A stretch of DNA of 64,000 nt from assembly GCF_008364555.1 (NCBI RefSeq), contig NZ_VTUC01000003.1, positions 372,001 to 436,000 on the forward strand, in the 5' to 3' direction. Shown one piece after another: positions 34,228 through 44,073 of the stretch. The notes under the pieces were generated by a model. It worked only from the letters and a program-made list of their open reading frames with translations. It was not told the DNA's origin and ran no database searches. Source of the stretch: Enterobacter vonholyi. Lineage in GTDB: Bacteria > Pseudomonadota > Gammaproteobacteria > Enterobacterales > Enterobacteriaceae. The stretch's first letter is position 1; every line of letters starts with the position of its first letter. Made by a program: the position numbers and the translations under genes.

Positions 34228-35127
34228 TCAGCGCAAAAGCACACAGTCCGGCGGCAACCGACACTGCAGCGCGCCGGGCAACACCTCAATGCGGAACTGC
34301 GTCCCGCTCAGCGGCTCTCCGTCGAGGTTAAACGTCATCCCGTGCGGCGCATTTACCTCAAACCACGCCGATTTCCCGTCAATGATATTTGGACTCTCTT
34401 CCGGCTGCGTCAGCGTGGTAAACAGCGCGGGCAGCAGGCCGTCGCCCGTGAAAATCCTCAGCTGTAGCTGACCGTCATTGATTAGCGCCTCCGGGCACAG
34501 CTGCTGACCGCCGCCTGCCTGTCGACCATTGCCAATGCCAATTACCAGCGCGTCACCCTGCCACTGAAAATCCTCGCCGCGAATTTCGCAGCGGTCAGGC
34601 TTGAGGGTGTCCATGCGCATCAGGCCGTGGATCAGGTATGACACGCCGCCCAGCGCCGCCTTCAGCTTTTCCGGCGTTTCGCTGGTGATGCGCGTGCCAA
34701 ACCCGCCGGTCGCCATATTGATAAAGCAGGTTTTATCATTCACCTGCGCAATATCTACAGCGGTGGCTTTACCGAGGATCGCCAGCTGGAGCGCCTTCTC
34801 TAACTCCTCCGGGATCCCGGCGCTGGTGGCAAAGTCATTGGCGGTGCCGAGCGGTAAAATGCCCATCACCGGGCGGTTTGCCGGGGGCAGGTCGATTAGC
34901 GCTGAGGCAATCTCATTGATAGTGCCATCGCCGCCGCCGGAAATGATGGTCTCAACGCCAAGCCCGAGGGCTTCATTGATATAGCGTGCCGCGTCGCCTT
35001 TTTCCCACGTCACCCTGACGTGAATGCGCGCGCCGTCGTCGCGCAAGCCGTGAATTGCCTGACGCAACAGATCGTTGCCCGCGCTTTTGCCGTTGAGAAT
35101 CAATAAACTGTCTGGATAGGTTGCCAT
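34228..35127 (-). CDS. yegS: Lipid kinase YegS
   Basis: A 299-residue diacylglycerol-kinase-fold enzyme, same length as E. coli YegS, which phosphorylates phosphatidylglycerol in vitro. The nucleotide-binding motif [16 protein letters not shown] is at about 60-75, and the small domain contains [19 protein letters not shown] 35127 has GGGAG upstream and gives [19 protein letters not shown]; the frame is open far upstream but the extra sequence is not conserved in type. Confidence 0.94.
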   Translation of the reverse strand: MATYPDSLLILNGKSAGNDLLRQAIHGLRDDGARIHVRVTWEKGDAARYINEALGLGVETIISGGGDGTINEIASALIDLPPANRPVMGILPLGTANDFATSAGIPEELEKALQLAILGKATAVDIAQVNDKTCFINMATGGFGTRITSETPEKLKAALGGVSYLIHGLMRMDTLKPDRCEIRGEDFQWQGDALVIGIGNGRQAGGGQQLCPEALINDGQLQLRIFTGDGLLPALFTTLTQPEESPNIIDGKSAWFEVNAPHGMTFNLDGEPLSGTQFRIEVLPGALQCRLPPDCVLLR

Positions 35128-35268
35128 CCGCGCTGCTCCCTTTTTTAGCGTTAGTAAGAGTGTATAGCAGAGAGGAAAAAAGCGGGTAAGAACAGGATGA
35201 AAGGAACAAAATATGCCCGAAAGCGCGTTACACTCCAGCGATGATATGAACGTAATCACAGGAAAGTG

Positions 35269-35769
35269 ATGATGAATAAAATTTTGGTAAGCGCGTGCCT
35301 GATGGGCTTCAGGGTTCGTTATAACGCAAGTGAGAAAGCGCGAATGGGTGAGCAACTTGCTCGCTGGCAACAGGAACAACGTCTGGTTATCCACTGCCCT
35401 GAACTGGCGGCCGGGTTGCCTGTACCTCGTCCTCCGGCAGAGATTATGTCCGCTGATGGGAAAGACGTGATGCACGGGCAAGCCAGAATTATTGAAAATA
35501 CCGGGCAGGATGTGACCGCACATTATCAGCTTGCAGCCTGGCTTGCGCTACGCGCTGCTCAGGAGTCGGGGTGTAGCGCTGCATTGTTAACCGATGGCAG
35601 CCCAACGTGCGGCAGCGAGTTCATTTATGACGGATCGTTTCGCGGCATACATAAAGCGGGGAGGGGGGTTGCGGCATCGTTGCTCGCTGAGCATGGGATC
35701 GCCGTGTTCTCAGAGAAGCAAATCGACGAACTCATTGCCTGGATTGAGGAGAGAGAAGGCAAAAAATAA
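35269..35769 (+). CDS. DUF523 / TudS-like (thiouracil desulfidase) family protein
   Basis: A 166-residue cytoplasmic protein consisting of one DUF523 domain. The three Cys expected to hold an Fe-S cluster are visible: [30 protein letters not shown], and [17 protein letters not shown]. Family members named TudS remove sulfur from thiouracil with a [4Fe-4S] cluster; that activity is established for a few members only, so here it is inference. Two ATGs (35269, 35272) follow AGGAAA. Its last codons overlap the U-tract end of the CyaR sRNA gene on the other strand. E. coli K-12 lacks a stand-alone copy here. Confidence 0.85.
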   Translation: MMNKILVSACLMGFRVRYNASEKARMGEQLARWQQEQRLVIHCPELAAGLPVPRPPAEIMSADGKDVMHGQARIIENTGQDVTAHYQLAAWLALRAAQESGCSAALLTDGSPTCGSEFIYDGSFRGIHKAGRGVAASLLAEHGIAVFSEKQIDELIAWIEEREGKK

Positions 35770-35846
35770 GCCCGCGTAAGGGAGATTACGCAGGCTAAGG
35801 AGGTGGTTCCTGGTACAGCTAGCATTTATGGGTTATGTTTTTCAGC
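35761..35846 (-). ncRNA. cyaR: CyaR small regulatory RNA
   Basis: Read on the minus strand from 35846, the sequence begins GCTGAAAAACATAACCCATA and contains the CCAGGAACCACCTCC seed region, then the terminator hairpin CCTGCGTAATCTCCCTTACG with tail CTTATTTTTT. This is E. coli CyaR (RyeE) with about one base missing. CyaR is an Hfq-dependent RNA that represses ompX, luxS, nadE and yqaE in E. coli. The position upstream of trhP is the usual one. Confidence 0.96.
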
Positions 35847-35879
35847 GGGGGGATAATACCCGTATTGAACGAAGCGGTA

Positions 35880-35895
35880 TGTGATCCGATTCTAA
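35880..35895 (-). promoter_or_regulatory. CRP site at -41.5 of cyaR
   Basis: TGTGATCCGATTCTAA matches 8 of 10 informative positions of TGTGA-N6-TCACA and is centred 41.5 bp upstream of the cyaR 5' end, the class II activator position. A -10 TATTAT lies at 35853-35858. CyaR is CRP activated in E. coli, so the site is expected. Confidence 0.75.
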
Positions 35896-35930
35896 GAATT
35901 ATCCCAGCGCGAAAAAATTTCCCTGATTGA

Positions 35931-37292
35931 CTATTTGCCGTGTGGGTTTCGGGTGCTTTCACCGTTGAAGTTACGCATCAGCAGCGCGAACTTCAGCTCC
36001 ACCTCTTCCGGAACCGGCAGCCAGACGGTATGCCCGTCACCCGGCGCCACGTCAATCGCTTCGCCTTTGCCGTTTTCCAGATGCTCCAGCGTGAAGTTCA
36101 TGTTGCCCTGCGGGGTCATCAGCTCCAGGCTGTCGCCTTTGGTGAACTTGTTTTTCACCGCGACGGCCGCCAGCGCGCCTTTACGCTCGCCGGTGAAGTC
36201 ACCGACAAACTGCTGGCGCTCGGAAACGGAGTAGCCGTGCTCGTAGTTCTGGTAGTCGTCGTGGGTATGACGGCGCAGGAAGCCTTCGGTATAGCCGCGA
36301 TGCGCCAGGCCTTCCAGAGTTTCCAGCAGGCTGGTATCGAACGGTTTACCGGCGACCGCATCGTCGATGGCTTTACGGTACACCTGCGCGGTACGCGCGC
36401 AGTAGTAATAGGATTTGGTGCGGCCTTCAATCTTCAGGGAGTGCACGCCCATCTGCGTCAGACGCTCGACGTGGGCGATGGCGCGCAGATCTTTTGAGTT
36501 CATGATGTAAGTGCCATGTTCGTCTTCAAAGGCGGTCATGTACTCGCCAGGACGTTTGGCTTCTTCAATCATAAACACGCTGTCGGTTGGCGCGCCGATG
36601 CCCAGCGTCGGCTCAACGTTGGTCACCGGAATAGGCTCGTGCTTGTGGACGATGTTGCCGATGTCATCCTCTTTGCCTTCCTGGACGTTATATTCCCAGC
36701 GGCAGGCGTTGGTGCAGGTGCCCTGGTTCGGGTCGCGCTTGTTGATGTAGCCGGAAAGCAGGCAGCGGCCGGAGTAGGCCATGCACAGCGCGCCGTGGAC
36801 GAAGATTTCGATTTCCATATCCGGCACCTGAGTGCGGATCTCTTCGATCTCTTCCAGAGACAGTTCGCGGGACAGAATGACGCGGGTCAGCCCCATCTGC
36901 TTCCAGAACTTCACCGTCGCCCAGTTGACGGCGTTAGCCTGTACGGAGAGATGAATATCCATCTCCGGGAAATTCTCCCGAACCAGCATGATTAAACCCG
37001 GGTCCGACATGATCAGCGCGTCCGGCCCCATATCCACCACCGGCTTCAGGTCGCGGATGAACGTTTTCAGCTTGGCGTTGTGCGGCGCGATGTTCACGAC
37101 CACGTAGAATTTTTTGCCCAGAGCATGCGCTTCGTTGATGCCGAGCTGCAGGTTCTCGTGGTTGAATTCGTTGTTACGCACGCGCAGCGAGTAGCGCGGC
37201 TGGCCCGCATACACGGCGTCGGCGCCATAGGCGAAAGCGTAACGCATATTTTGCAGCGTTCCCGCCGGGGAAAGGAGTTCCGGTTTAAACAT
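35931..37292 (-). CDS. trhP: tRNA 5-hydroxyuridine synthesis protein, U32 peptidase-like
   Basis: A 453-residue U32-family protein, formerly YegQ. It takes part in prephenate-dependent hydroxylation of U34 (ho5U) in tRNAs, together with iron-sulfur biogenesis. The N-terminal barrel has PELLSPAGTLQNMRYAFAYG and ADAVYAGQPRYSLR; the cysteine cluster ALCMAYSGRCLLSGY and GTCTNACRWEY is thought to bind an Fe-S centre; a U32 C-terminal domain ends the protein. ATG 37292 has GAGAAC upstream. Monocistronic, followed by the cyaR promoter. Confidence 0.95.
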   Translation of the reverse strand: MFKPELLSPAGTLQNMRYAFAYGADAVYAGQPRYSLRVRNNEFNHENLQLGINEAHALGKKFYVVVNIAPHNAKLKTFIRDLKPVVDMGPDALIMSDPGLIMLVRENFPEMDIHLSVQANAVNWATVKFWKQMGLTRVILSRELSLEEIEEIRTQVPDMEIEIFVHGALCMAYSGRCLLSGYINKRDPNQGTCTNACRWEYNVQEGKEDDIGNIVHKHEPIPVTNVEPTLGIGAPTDSVFMIEEAKRPGEYMTAFEDEHGTYIMNSKDLRAIAHVERLTQMGVHSLKIEGRTKSYYYCARTAQVYRKAIDDAVAGKPFDTSLLETLEGLAHRGYTEGFLRRHTHDDYQNYEHGYSVSERQQFVGDFTGERKGALAAVAVKNKFTKGDSLELMTPQGNMNFTLEHLENGKGEAIDVAPGDGHTVWLPVPEEVELKFALLMRNFNGESTRNPHGK

Positions 37293-37410
37293 GTTTGTTC
37301 TCGTTCTGATGACAGGTCAGATCCGCGTGCACCTGGTGCAGCGGTAAGGGGAGATCCCCCACTTTAAGGGCGGGCATTGTAGCGCTGCGGGGCAGGGAGG
37401 TAAAGTTATT

Positions 37411-37443
37411 GTGCCGGGTGGCGGCTTCGCCTTACCCGGCCTG
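37411..37443. repeat. REP element between trhP and baeR
   Basis: GTGCCGGGTGGCGGCTTCGC and then CTTACCCGGCCT form one REP unit, the same as the left unit at 15969-16000. Confidence 0.85.
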
Positions 37444-37460
37444 GATTGACCTGCGGATGA

Positions 37461-38183
37461 CTAGGCAATCCTGCACGCATCCGCTTCCCAGCGATACCCC
37501 ACGCCATACACCGCGCGAATAAACGACTGTTCGGCGTCCAGCGCTTCCAGCTTGCGGCGCAAGTTTTTGATATGGCTGTCGATGGTGCGGTCGGTCACTA
37601 CGCGGTAATCGTCGTACAGGTGGTTCAGCAGCTGTTCGCGGGAAAAGACTTTCCCCGGCTCGTGGGAGAGGGTTTTCAGCAGGCGGAACTCCGCAGGGGT
37701 CAGGTCCAGCAGCTTGCCGCGCCAGCTTGCCTGGAAGCGGCTTTCATCCACAATCAGCGGGCTTTCAGCGTCCAGCACCTGAAGCTCGCGCTGCGGCCTG
37801 CAGCGGCGCAGAATGGTCTTCACGCGGGCTACCACCTCGCGCGGACTGTAGGGCTTGCAGATGTAGTCGTCCGCGCCGATTTCGAGCCCCAGCAGGCGGT
37901 CAATCTCTTCAATTTTGGCGGTGACCATGACGATCGGCACGTCGGAGAAGCGACGAATTTCCCGGCACAGGGTCAGGCCATCAACGCCTGGCAGCATTAA
38001 ATCAAGCAGGATAAGATCCGGCGGAGTCTGGCGTACATACGGCAGCACCTGGTCGCCGTGGCTTATCAGAGTCGGGGCATAGCTGGCCGCGCGTAAGTAG
38101 TCGATCAGCAGCTGTCCCAGCTTGGGTTCGTCTTCGACGATCAAAATGCGCGGCGTGTTTTCGTCAATCGGTAACTCGGTCAT
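37461..38183 (-). CDS. baeR: Envelope-stress response regulator BaeR
   Basis: A 240-residue OmpR-type response regulator. The receiver domain has [11 protein letters not shown], phospho-acceptor Asp61 in [10 protein letters not shown], and Lys in [10 protein letters not shown]; the winged-helix effector domain carries [12 protein letters not shown] and [16 protein letters not shown]. Phosphorylated by BaeS, it activates mdtABCD, acrD and spy in response to indole, tannins, metals and other envelope damage. ATG 38183 overlaps the baeS stop by 4 nt. It is the final gene of the mdtABCD-baeSR operon. Confidence 0.97.
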   Translation of the reverse strand: MTELPIDENTPRILIVEDEPKLGQLLIDYLRAASYAPTLISHGDQVLPYVRQTPPDLILLDLMLPGVDGLTLCREIRRFSDVPIVMVTAKIEEIDRLLGLEIGADDYICKPYSPREVVARVKTILRRCRPQRELQVLDAESPLIVDESRFQASWRGKLLDLTPAEFRLLKTLSHEPGKVFSREQLLNHLYDDYRVVTDRTIDSHIKNLRRKLEALDAEQSFIRAVYGVGYRWEADACRIA

Positions 38184-39583
38184 ACTTCTCTCGATAAATC
38201 CCGTTCCAGAGGTAACTCTACTGTAATGCTAACCCCGCCAAAAGGCGAATGGGCGGCGCGGATCGTGCCATTATGCGCCTCGACGATGTTAACGCAAATC
38301 GCCAGCCCCAGGCCGGAGCCGCCGCTGGCGCGGTTGCGGGAGCCTTCGGTACGGTAGAAACGTTCAAACAGTTTTTCCAGCTGCACGTCCTGCACGCCGG
38401 GGGCGGAATCCGCGAAGGTGAGGGCAAAGCGCCCGTTTTCCTGCCTGCCGGAGATGTGCAGCCCTCCGCCGCTGTCGGTGTAACGCAGGCTGTTTTCCAG
38501 CAGGTTGTTGAACAGCTGCATCAGCCGGTCTTTGTCGCCAAACACCACCGCGCTGTCCGGCAGGGAGAGGTCGATTTTCAGGTCGCGGCTGGCAAACCGC
38601 TCGCGGAAGGCGCCGCTCGCCACTTCCAGAATGTTAATCACGTCCACCGGCGCTTTCTGGTAGGCCAGCGCGCCTTCGTCAGACATGGAGAGCTGGTGGA
38701 GATCGTCCACCAGCTTGGTGAGCGTACCCACCTCCGCCTGCAGGGAGGCCACCGATTCGGGCGTAAACTGGCGCACGCCGTCCTGAATGGCCTCCAGCTC
38801 GCCCCGCAGCACCGCCAGCGGGGTGCGCAGCTCGTGCGAGATATCGGCCATAAAGTCGCGGCGCATCTGCTGGTTTTTCTCCAGCGTGCTGGCGAGCTGG
38901 TTAAAATCCTGCGCCAGCTTGCCCAGTTCGTCCTGGCTGCGGGTATCGACGCGGGTGGTGAAATCCCCGGCGGCCAGCTTGTGCGTGCCTTCCACCAGCC
39001 GTTTCACCGGGGCGAGCAGGCCGCGCGCCAGCGGGAAGGTGGCGAGCGCGGCGAGCAGCGTGGAGAGGGCGACAATCAGCCAGCTTGTGCGGCGCTGCTG
39101 GCGGTCAAAGTTGATGTCGGTGTTGCGCGTCAGGCGCTCCACCGGCGAGGCGATCACCCAGCCCACGGTGGCGTTATTCACTTTAATTGCCCGCCGGGTG
39201 CCGTCCGGCGGTATCGGCGCGCGCGGCCCAACCAGGGGGCGCATATCCTGGTCGATCACCCAGAACTGGGTGCGCCAGCCGTGCGGCGGCATGCCCGGCC
39301 CCGGGCGATCGTCACCGGTATCGTGCTCCAGCGAGCGCAGGATCTGGAAAATAAAGCGGTCGTTATTGCGCAGAAAACGCCAGTTGCCGTGTTGGGCGTA
39401 CTGTTCACTCAGCGCATCGCTTAAGCCCTGTAAACGCTGTTCATTGCCATGCTTGATGTAATCAATAAAGCCGCGCTCGAAGCTTACCCGCACCGCCCAG
39501 TGCATGGTGATCAGCAGGACGATACAGGTGGCGAAGATCGCTACAAAGAGCTTGCCGGTAATACCCGGACGCCAGAATTTCAT
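38180..39583 (-). CDS. baeS: Sensor histidine kinase BaeS
   Basis: A 467-residue kinase with a first membrane helix (about 11-31), a periplasmic sensor (32-165), a second helix (about 168-188), a HAMP domain (189-240), the HisKA motif [20 protein letters not shown] with His250, and the HATPase boxes [10 protein letters not shown], and [18 protein letters not shown]. It phosphorylates BaeR. The ATG is overlapped by the mdtD stop (ATGA). Confidence 0.97.
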   Translation of the reverse strand: MKFWRPGITGKLFVAIFATCIVLLITMHWAVRVSFERGFIDYIKHGNEQRLQGLSDALSEQYAQHGNWRFLRNNDRFIFQILRSLEHDTGDDRPGPGMPPHGWRTQFWVIDQDMRPLVGPRAPIPPDGTRRAIKVNNATVGWVIASPVERLTRNTDINFDRQQRRTSWLIVALSTLLAALATFPLARGLLAPVKRLVEGTHKLAAGDFTTRVDTRSQDELGKLAQDFNQLASTLEKNQQMRRDFMADISHELRTPLAVLRGELEAIQDGVRQFTPESVASLQAEVGTLTKLVDDLHQLSMSDEGALAYQKAPVDVINILEVASGAFRERFASRDLKIDLSLPDSAVVFGDKDRLMQLFNNLLENSLRYTDSGGGLHISGRQENGRFALTFADSAPGVQDVQLEKLFERFYRTEGSRNRASGGSGLGLAICVNIVEAHNGTIRAAHSPFGGVSITVELPLERDLSREV

Positions 39584-40995
39584 GAGCCACTCCTTTTGCC
39601 GCGCCTAATCACGACGTTCTTGCTGGTATCATCCGGCACTCTGGCGAAGATGAAAGCGGGCAGGGCGATGATGACCGCCATGCTGAGGTAGGTATACAAA
39701 AAGACCTGATGCGCCACCGGCGTGTCGACGCTGAGATGGTGCTGGCCGTACATGCCGAGCAGTAAGCCCGCGAGGGTCACCCCGACGCTCATCGAGAGCT
39801 GCATGATCATCGACAGCAGGCTGTTGCCGCTGCTCGCCAGATCGTCCGGCAGGTCCTTCAGCGTCAGGGTATTCATCGACGAGAAGCGCATGGAGTTGAC
39901 AATCCCCTGGCAGAACAGCACCAGCGGCAGAACGTAGTACCAGCCCATCAGCGCCACGGCCATAAACAGCAGGCTGACCAGCGCCAGCCCCAGCGTGGCG
40001 GCCACCAGCACGTGACGGTAGCCAAAGCGGTTCACGACCTGCACCACGATGCGCTTCATCCCCATGCTGCCGAGCACCATCGGGATCATCATCAGGCCCG
40101 CGTGGAACGGCGAAAAGCCCATGCCAATTTGCAGAAAAACGGGCGTCATAAACGGCAGCATCCCGCTGCCGACGCGCCCGGCGAAGCTGCCGAACAGGCC
40201 AAGGCGGTAGGTAGGGTTTTTAAACAGGTTCAGGCTGAACAGCGCCTTATCGTTACCTCTGGCATGCCGCAGATACCACAAAATAGCGATGACGCCGAGA
40301 GCGACCAGAATACCCAGCGTCATGGTGGAAATCCCGAGCCCTTTTTGCCCGTCCAGCGCCAGGGTAAGCGTAGCCATGCCCGCCGCCAGCAGGATAAAGC
40401 CAAAGAAATCAAAGCGCCGCGTCTGCATTTTGTAGTTCGGCATCAGCGCCAGGGTGGCGATGGCACCGATGATGCCCACCGGCAGGTTGATTAAGAAGAT
40501 CCAGTGCCACGAGGCGTACTCCACAAGAATGCCGCCCAGCGCCGGACCCAGCAGCGGCCCCACCTGACCGGGCAGGGTCACAAAGGTCATCGCCGCCATG
40601 TACTGCTCGCGCGGCACAATTTTCATCACCGTTAGCCGCCCGACGGGCACCATCATCGCCCCGCCGACGCCCTGCAGCACGCGCGCCATCACCAGCTGGT
40701 CGAGGGTATTGGCCTGGGCGCAAAACAGCGAGCCGGTAGTAAACAGCACGATGGCGATAAAGAAGATGTTCCGCACGCCCACCTTATCGGCCAGCCAGCC
40801 GCTGGCGGGCAGCATCACGGCCACCGTCAGCACGTAGGAGACAATCACCATGTGCATATGCAGCGGGCTCTCCCCCAGGCTTTTCGCCATTGAGGGGAGG
40901 GCGGTGTTGACGATGGTCGTATCCAGCGACTGCATAAAGAAGCCGAAGGCGACTATCCATAACTGCCAGCGAACGTTAGCGGGGAGATCGGTCAT
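39580..40995 (-). CDS. mdtD: MFS transporter MdtD (DHA2 family)
   Basis: A 471-residue drug:H+ antiporter-type transporter with 14 predicted membrane segments. Motif A is seen as [11 protein letters not shown] and motif C-like [20 protein letters not shown]. In E. coli MdtD is not needed for MdtABC function and has been linked to citrate/iron-citrate export. It begins directly after the mdtC stop and overlaps baeS. Confidence 0.95.
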   Translation of the reverse strand: MTDLPANVRWQLWIVAFGFFMQSLDTTIVNTALPSMAKSLGESPLHMHMVIVSYVLTVAVMLPASGWLADKVGVRNIFFIAIVLFTTGSLFCAQANTLDQLVMARVLQGVGGAMMVPVGRLTVMKIVPREQYMAAMTFVTLPGQVGPLLGPALGGILVEYASWHWIFLINLPVGIIGAIATLALMPNYKMQTRRFDFFGFILLAAGMATLTLALDGQKGLGISTMTLGILVALGVIAILWYLRHARGNDKALFSLNLFKNPTYRLGLFGSFAGRVGSGMLPFMTPVFLQIGMGFSPFHAGLMMIPMVLGSMGMKRIVVQVVNRFGYRHVLVAATLGLALVSLLFMAVALMGWYYVLPLVLFCQGIVNSMRFSSMNTLTLKDLPDDLASSGNSLLSMIMQLSMSVGVTLAGLLLGMYGQHHLSVDTPVAHQVFLYTYLSMAVIIALPAFIFARVPDDTSKNVVIRRGKRSGS

Positions 40996-43900
40996 TTACT
41001 CGGTCACCGTGGTTCTGTTTTTACGCGAGAAGCGCAGCCGCAGGCGGTCGAAGAACAGATAGACCACCGGCGTGGTGTACAGCGTCAGCAGCTGGCTCAT
41101 CACCAGGCCGCCGACAATGGTGATCCCCAGCGGCTGGCGCAGTTCTGAGCCGTCGCCGCCCGAGATAACCAGCGGCAGCGCGCCAAAAAGCGCCGCCAGG
41201 GTGGTCATCATAATCGGACGGAAGCGCAGCAGGCAGGCCTGGAAGATGGCTTCTTCCGGCGACAGATTGCCGTTGCGCTGGGCGTCCAGCGCGAAGTCCA
41301 CCATCATGATGGCGTTTTTCTTCACGATACCGATCAGCAGCATGATCCCGATGAGCGCGATAAGGCTGAACGGCGCGCCGAACAGCTCCAGCGCCAGCAG
41401 TGCCCCCACGCCCGCCGACGGCAGCGTCGAGAGAATGGTCAGCGGGTGCACGTAGCTTTCGTACAGCACGCCCAGCACAATATAGACCGTGGCGATGGCG
41501 GCCAGAATCAAAATTACCTGCGAGTTCATCGTCTCCTGGAACACCTGCGCGGTCCCGGCAAAGCTGCCGCGCACGGTGGACGGCACGCCAAGCTGGGTCA
41601 TCGCGCGGTTGATTGCGTCGCTGGCCTCAGAAAGTGACGAACCGGCGGGCAGGTTAAAGGAGATGGTCGATGCCGCCGAAAGCCCCTGATGGTTCACCGA
41701 CAGCGGCGCGTTGGCAGGCTGCCAGCTGGCGAAGTAGGAGAGTGGAATCGCCTTGCCGTCGTTGTTAATCACAAACATTTTGTCCAGGGCGCTGATGTCC
41801 TGGGTGTAGCGCGGGTCAACTTCCATTACCACCTTGTACTGGTTCATCGGCTGGTAGATGGTGGAGATCTCGCGCTGGCCGAAGGCGTTGTTCAGCAGGC
41901 TGTTGGCGGCTTCAACATTAATACCCAGCCGCGACATGGTTTCGCGGTCGTAGGTCAGCGCCATCTCGGCGCCGTTGTCCTGCTGATCGGAGTTTACGTC
42001 CGCCAGCTCCGGCAGGGCGGCTAGCGCCTTGCGGATCTTCGGCTCCCACTCGCGCAGGGCGGCCAAATCGTCCGAGAGCAGCGTGTACTGATAGCTGGCG
42101 TTCGCCTGTCGCCCGCCGACGCGGATATCCTGAACGGCCATCAAAAACAGGTTTGCCCCCGGCTCTTTGGCGAGCTTCACCCGCAGGCGGTCAATCACCT
42201 GCTGGGCGGTTTCGTTGCGCTCGCCGCGCGGTTTCAGGGTAATAAACATCATCCCGCTGTTAACGCGTGACCCGCCGGTAAAGCCGGTGACGTTATCCAC
42301 GGCGTTGTCTTCACGAATGATCTTCATAAAGTCCTGCAGCTTGCCGCGCATCGCCTGGAACGAAATGCTCTGGTCCGCCTGAATCCCCCCCATCAGCACG
42401 CCGGTGTCCTGCTCCGGGAAGAAGGTTTTCGGGATGGTGATGTACATCCAGACGTTAAGCACGATGGTGCCGATCAGCACCAGACCGACCAGTCGGGTAT
42501 GGTTCAGCACCCACTTCAGCGATTTGCCGTAGCCTTCCTGCATGGCGATCAGGAGGCGACCAAAGCCTTTGCGGCGCGGCTGCGAATGGGGTTTGCTGCG
42601 CTTGAGCATCCAGCCGCACATCATTGGCGTCAGCGTTAAGGAGATGACCAGCGAAATGCCGATGGCGACGGAGAGAGTGACGGCAAACTCGCGCAGCAAC
42701 CGGCCCGGCAGCCCGCCCATCAGCAGCAGCGGCAGGAACACCGCGACCAGCGACAGGCTCATGGAGAGTACCGTAAAGCCCACCTCGCGCGTGCCCTGCA
42801 GCGCGGCCTGCAGCGGTTTCACGCCCGCTTCCAGATGGCGGGAAATGTTCTCCAGCACCACGATGGCGTCATCCACCACGAAACCCGTCGCAATCGTCAG
42901 GGCCATCAGCGACAGGTTGTTGAGGCTAAACCCGCACAGATACATGGCGGCAAAGGTACCGATCAGCGAGACCGGCACGGCGACCGCCGGAATAAGCGTC
43001 GCGCGGCCGGATCGCAGGAACAGGAAGACCACCAGGATCACCAGCGCGACGGAGATCACCAGCGTTTGCTCTACCTCTTCCAGCGAGGCGCGAATGGTCG
43101 GGGAGCGATCCTGGGCAATTTGCAGATCGATCGCCGCCGGTATGGTCTCCTGCAGGTCCGGAAGACGGGCGCGAATGCTGTTCACCGTCTCGATAATGTT
43201 GGCCTCCGGCAGCTTGCGGATCATCAGCAGAATCGCCGGCTTTGCGTTAGTCATCCCGGCGTTACGCACGTCCTGCACCGAATCGGTGACGCTGGAAACG
43301 TCGCTTAATCGCACCGCCGCGCCGTTGTTATAGTGGATGATGAGCGGTTGATATTCCGCCGCGGTTTTCAGCGCGTCGTTGGTGTGGATCTGCCAGCGGT
43401 GGCTGCCGTCCTCAATCGCTCCCTGCGGTTTACGCACGTTGGCGTTGCTGATGGCGGAGCGCACGTCGTCCAGCGACACGCCCTGGTTAAACAGCGCCTG
43501 CGGGTTTAACCCCACGCGCACCGCGGGCAGGGAACTCCCGCCAACGCTCACGTCGCCGACGCCGTTAATTTGTGAGATTGTCTGCGCCAGCTGGGTGGAT
43601 GCAAAGTCGTACAGCTGCCCCTGCGAGTACGTATCCGAGGTCAGCGTCAGGATCATGATCGGCGCGTCGGACGGGTTGGCCTTGCGGTAGGTTGGGCGGC
43701 TCGGCATCCCGCTCGGCAGTAGGCTTTGCGCGGCGTTGATGGCCGCCTGCACGTCGCGCGCTGCGCCGTTAATATCCCGGTCGAAGCTGAACTCCAGAAT
43801 GATGCGCGTGCTGCCCAGCGAGCTGCTGGAGGTCATCTCGTTGACCCCCGCAATCCGCCCGAGCGAACGCTCCAGCGGCGTGGCAACCGACGAGGCCATG

Positions 43901-44073
43901 GTTTCCGGTGAGGCGCCTGGCAGCGAAGCGCTGACCATGATCACCGGGAAATCCACCTGCGGCAGAGGCGCTACCGGCAGCAGCCGGAAGCCCAGCACGC
44001 CGCAGACGGTAATGGCGAGCGAGATTAAAATCGTCGCCACCGGGCGATAAATGAAGAGGGCGAAAAACTTCAC
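40996..44073 (-). CDS. mdtC: RND efflux pump inner-membrane subunit MdtC
   Basis: A 1025-residue RND transporter, same length as E. coli MdtC. It has 12 membrane segments, two large periplasmic loops, and the TM4 proton-relay Asp-Asp in [20 protein letters not shown]. It forms a heterotrimer with two MdtB copies in E. coli, where MdtC provides substrate binding; substrates are novobiocin, bile salts and others. The stop of mdtB immediately precedes its ATG. Confidence 0.97.
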   Translation of the reverse strand: MKFFALFIYRPVATILISLAITVCGVLGFRLLPVAPLPQVDFPVIMVSASLPGASPETMASSVATPLERSLGRIAGVNEMTSSSSLGSTRIILEFSFDRDINGAARDVQAAINAAQSLLPSGMPSRPTYRKANPSDAPIMILTLTSDTYSQGQLYDFASTQLAQTISQINGVGDVSVGGSSLPAVRVGLNPQALFNQGVSLDDVRSAISNANVRKPQGAIEDGSHRWQIHTNDALKTAAEYQPLIIHYNNGAAVRLSDVSSVTDSVQDVRNAGMTNAKPAILLMIRKLPEANIIETVNSIRARLPDLQETIPAAIDLQIAQDRSPTIRASLEEVEQTLVISVALVILVVFLFLRSGRATLIPAVAVPVSLIGTFAAMYLCGFSLNNLSLMALTIATGFVVDDAIVVLENISRHLEAGVKPLQAALQGTREVGFTVLSMSLSLVAVFLPLLLMGGLPGRLLREFAVTLSVAIGISLVISLTLTPMMCGWMLKRSKPHSQPRRKGFGRLLIAMQEGYGKSLKWVLNHTRLVGLVLIGTIVLNVWMYITIPKTFFPEQDTGVLMGGIQADQSISFQAMRGKLQDFMKIIREDNAVDNVTGFTGGSRVNSGMMFITLKPRGERNETAQQVIDRLRVKLAKEPGANLFLMAVQDIRVGGRQANASYQYTLLSDDLAALREWEPKIRKALAALPELADVNSDQQDNGAEMALTYDRETMSRLGINVEAANSLLNNAFGQREISTIYQPMNQYKVVMEVDPRYTQDISALDKMFVINNDGKAIPLSYFASWQPANAPLSVNHQGLSAASTISFNLPAGSSLSEASDAINRAMTQLGVPSTVRGSFAGTAQVFQETMNSQVILILAAIATVYIVLGVLYESYVHPLTILSTLPSAGVGALLALELFGAPFSLIALIGIMLLIGIVKKNAIMMVDFALDAQRNGNLSPEEAIFQACLLRFRPIMMTTLAALFGALPLVISGGDGSELRQPLGITIVGGLVMSQLLTLYTTPVVYLFFDRLRLRFSRKNRTTVTE

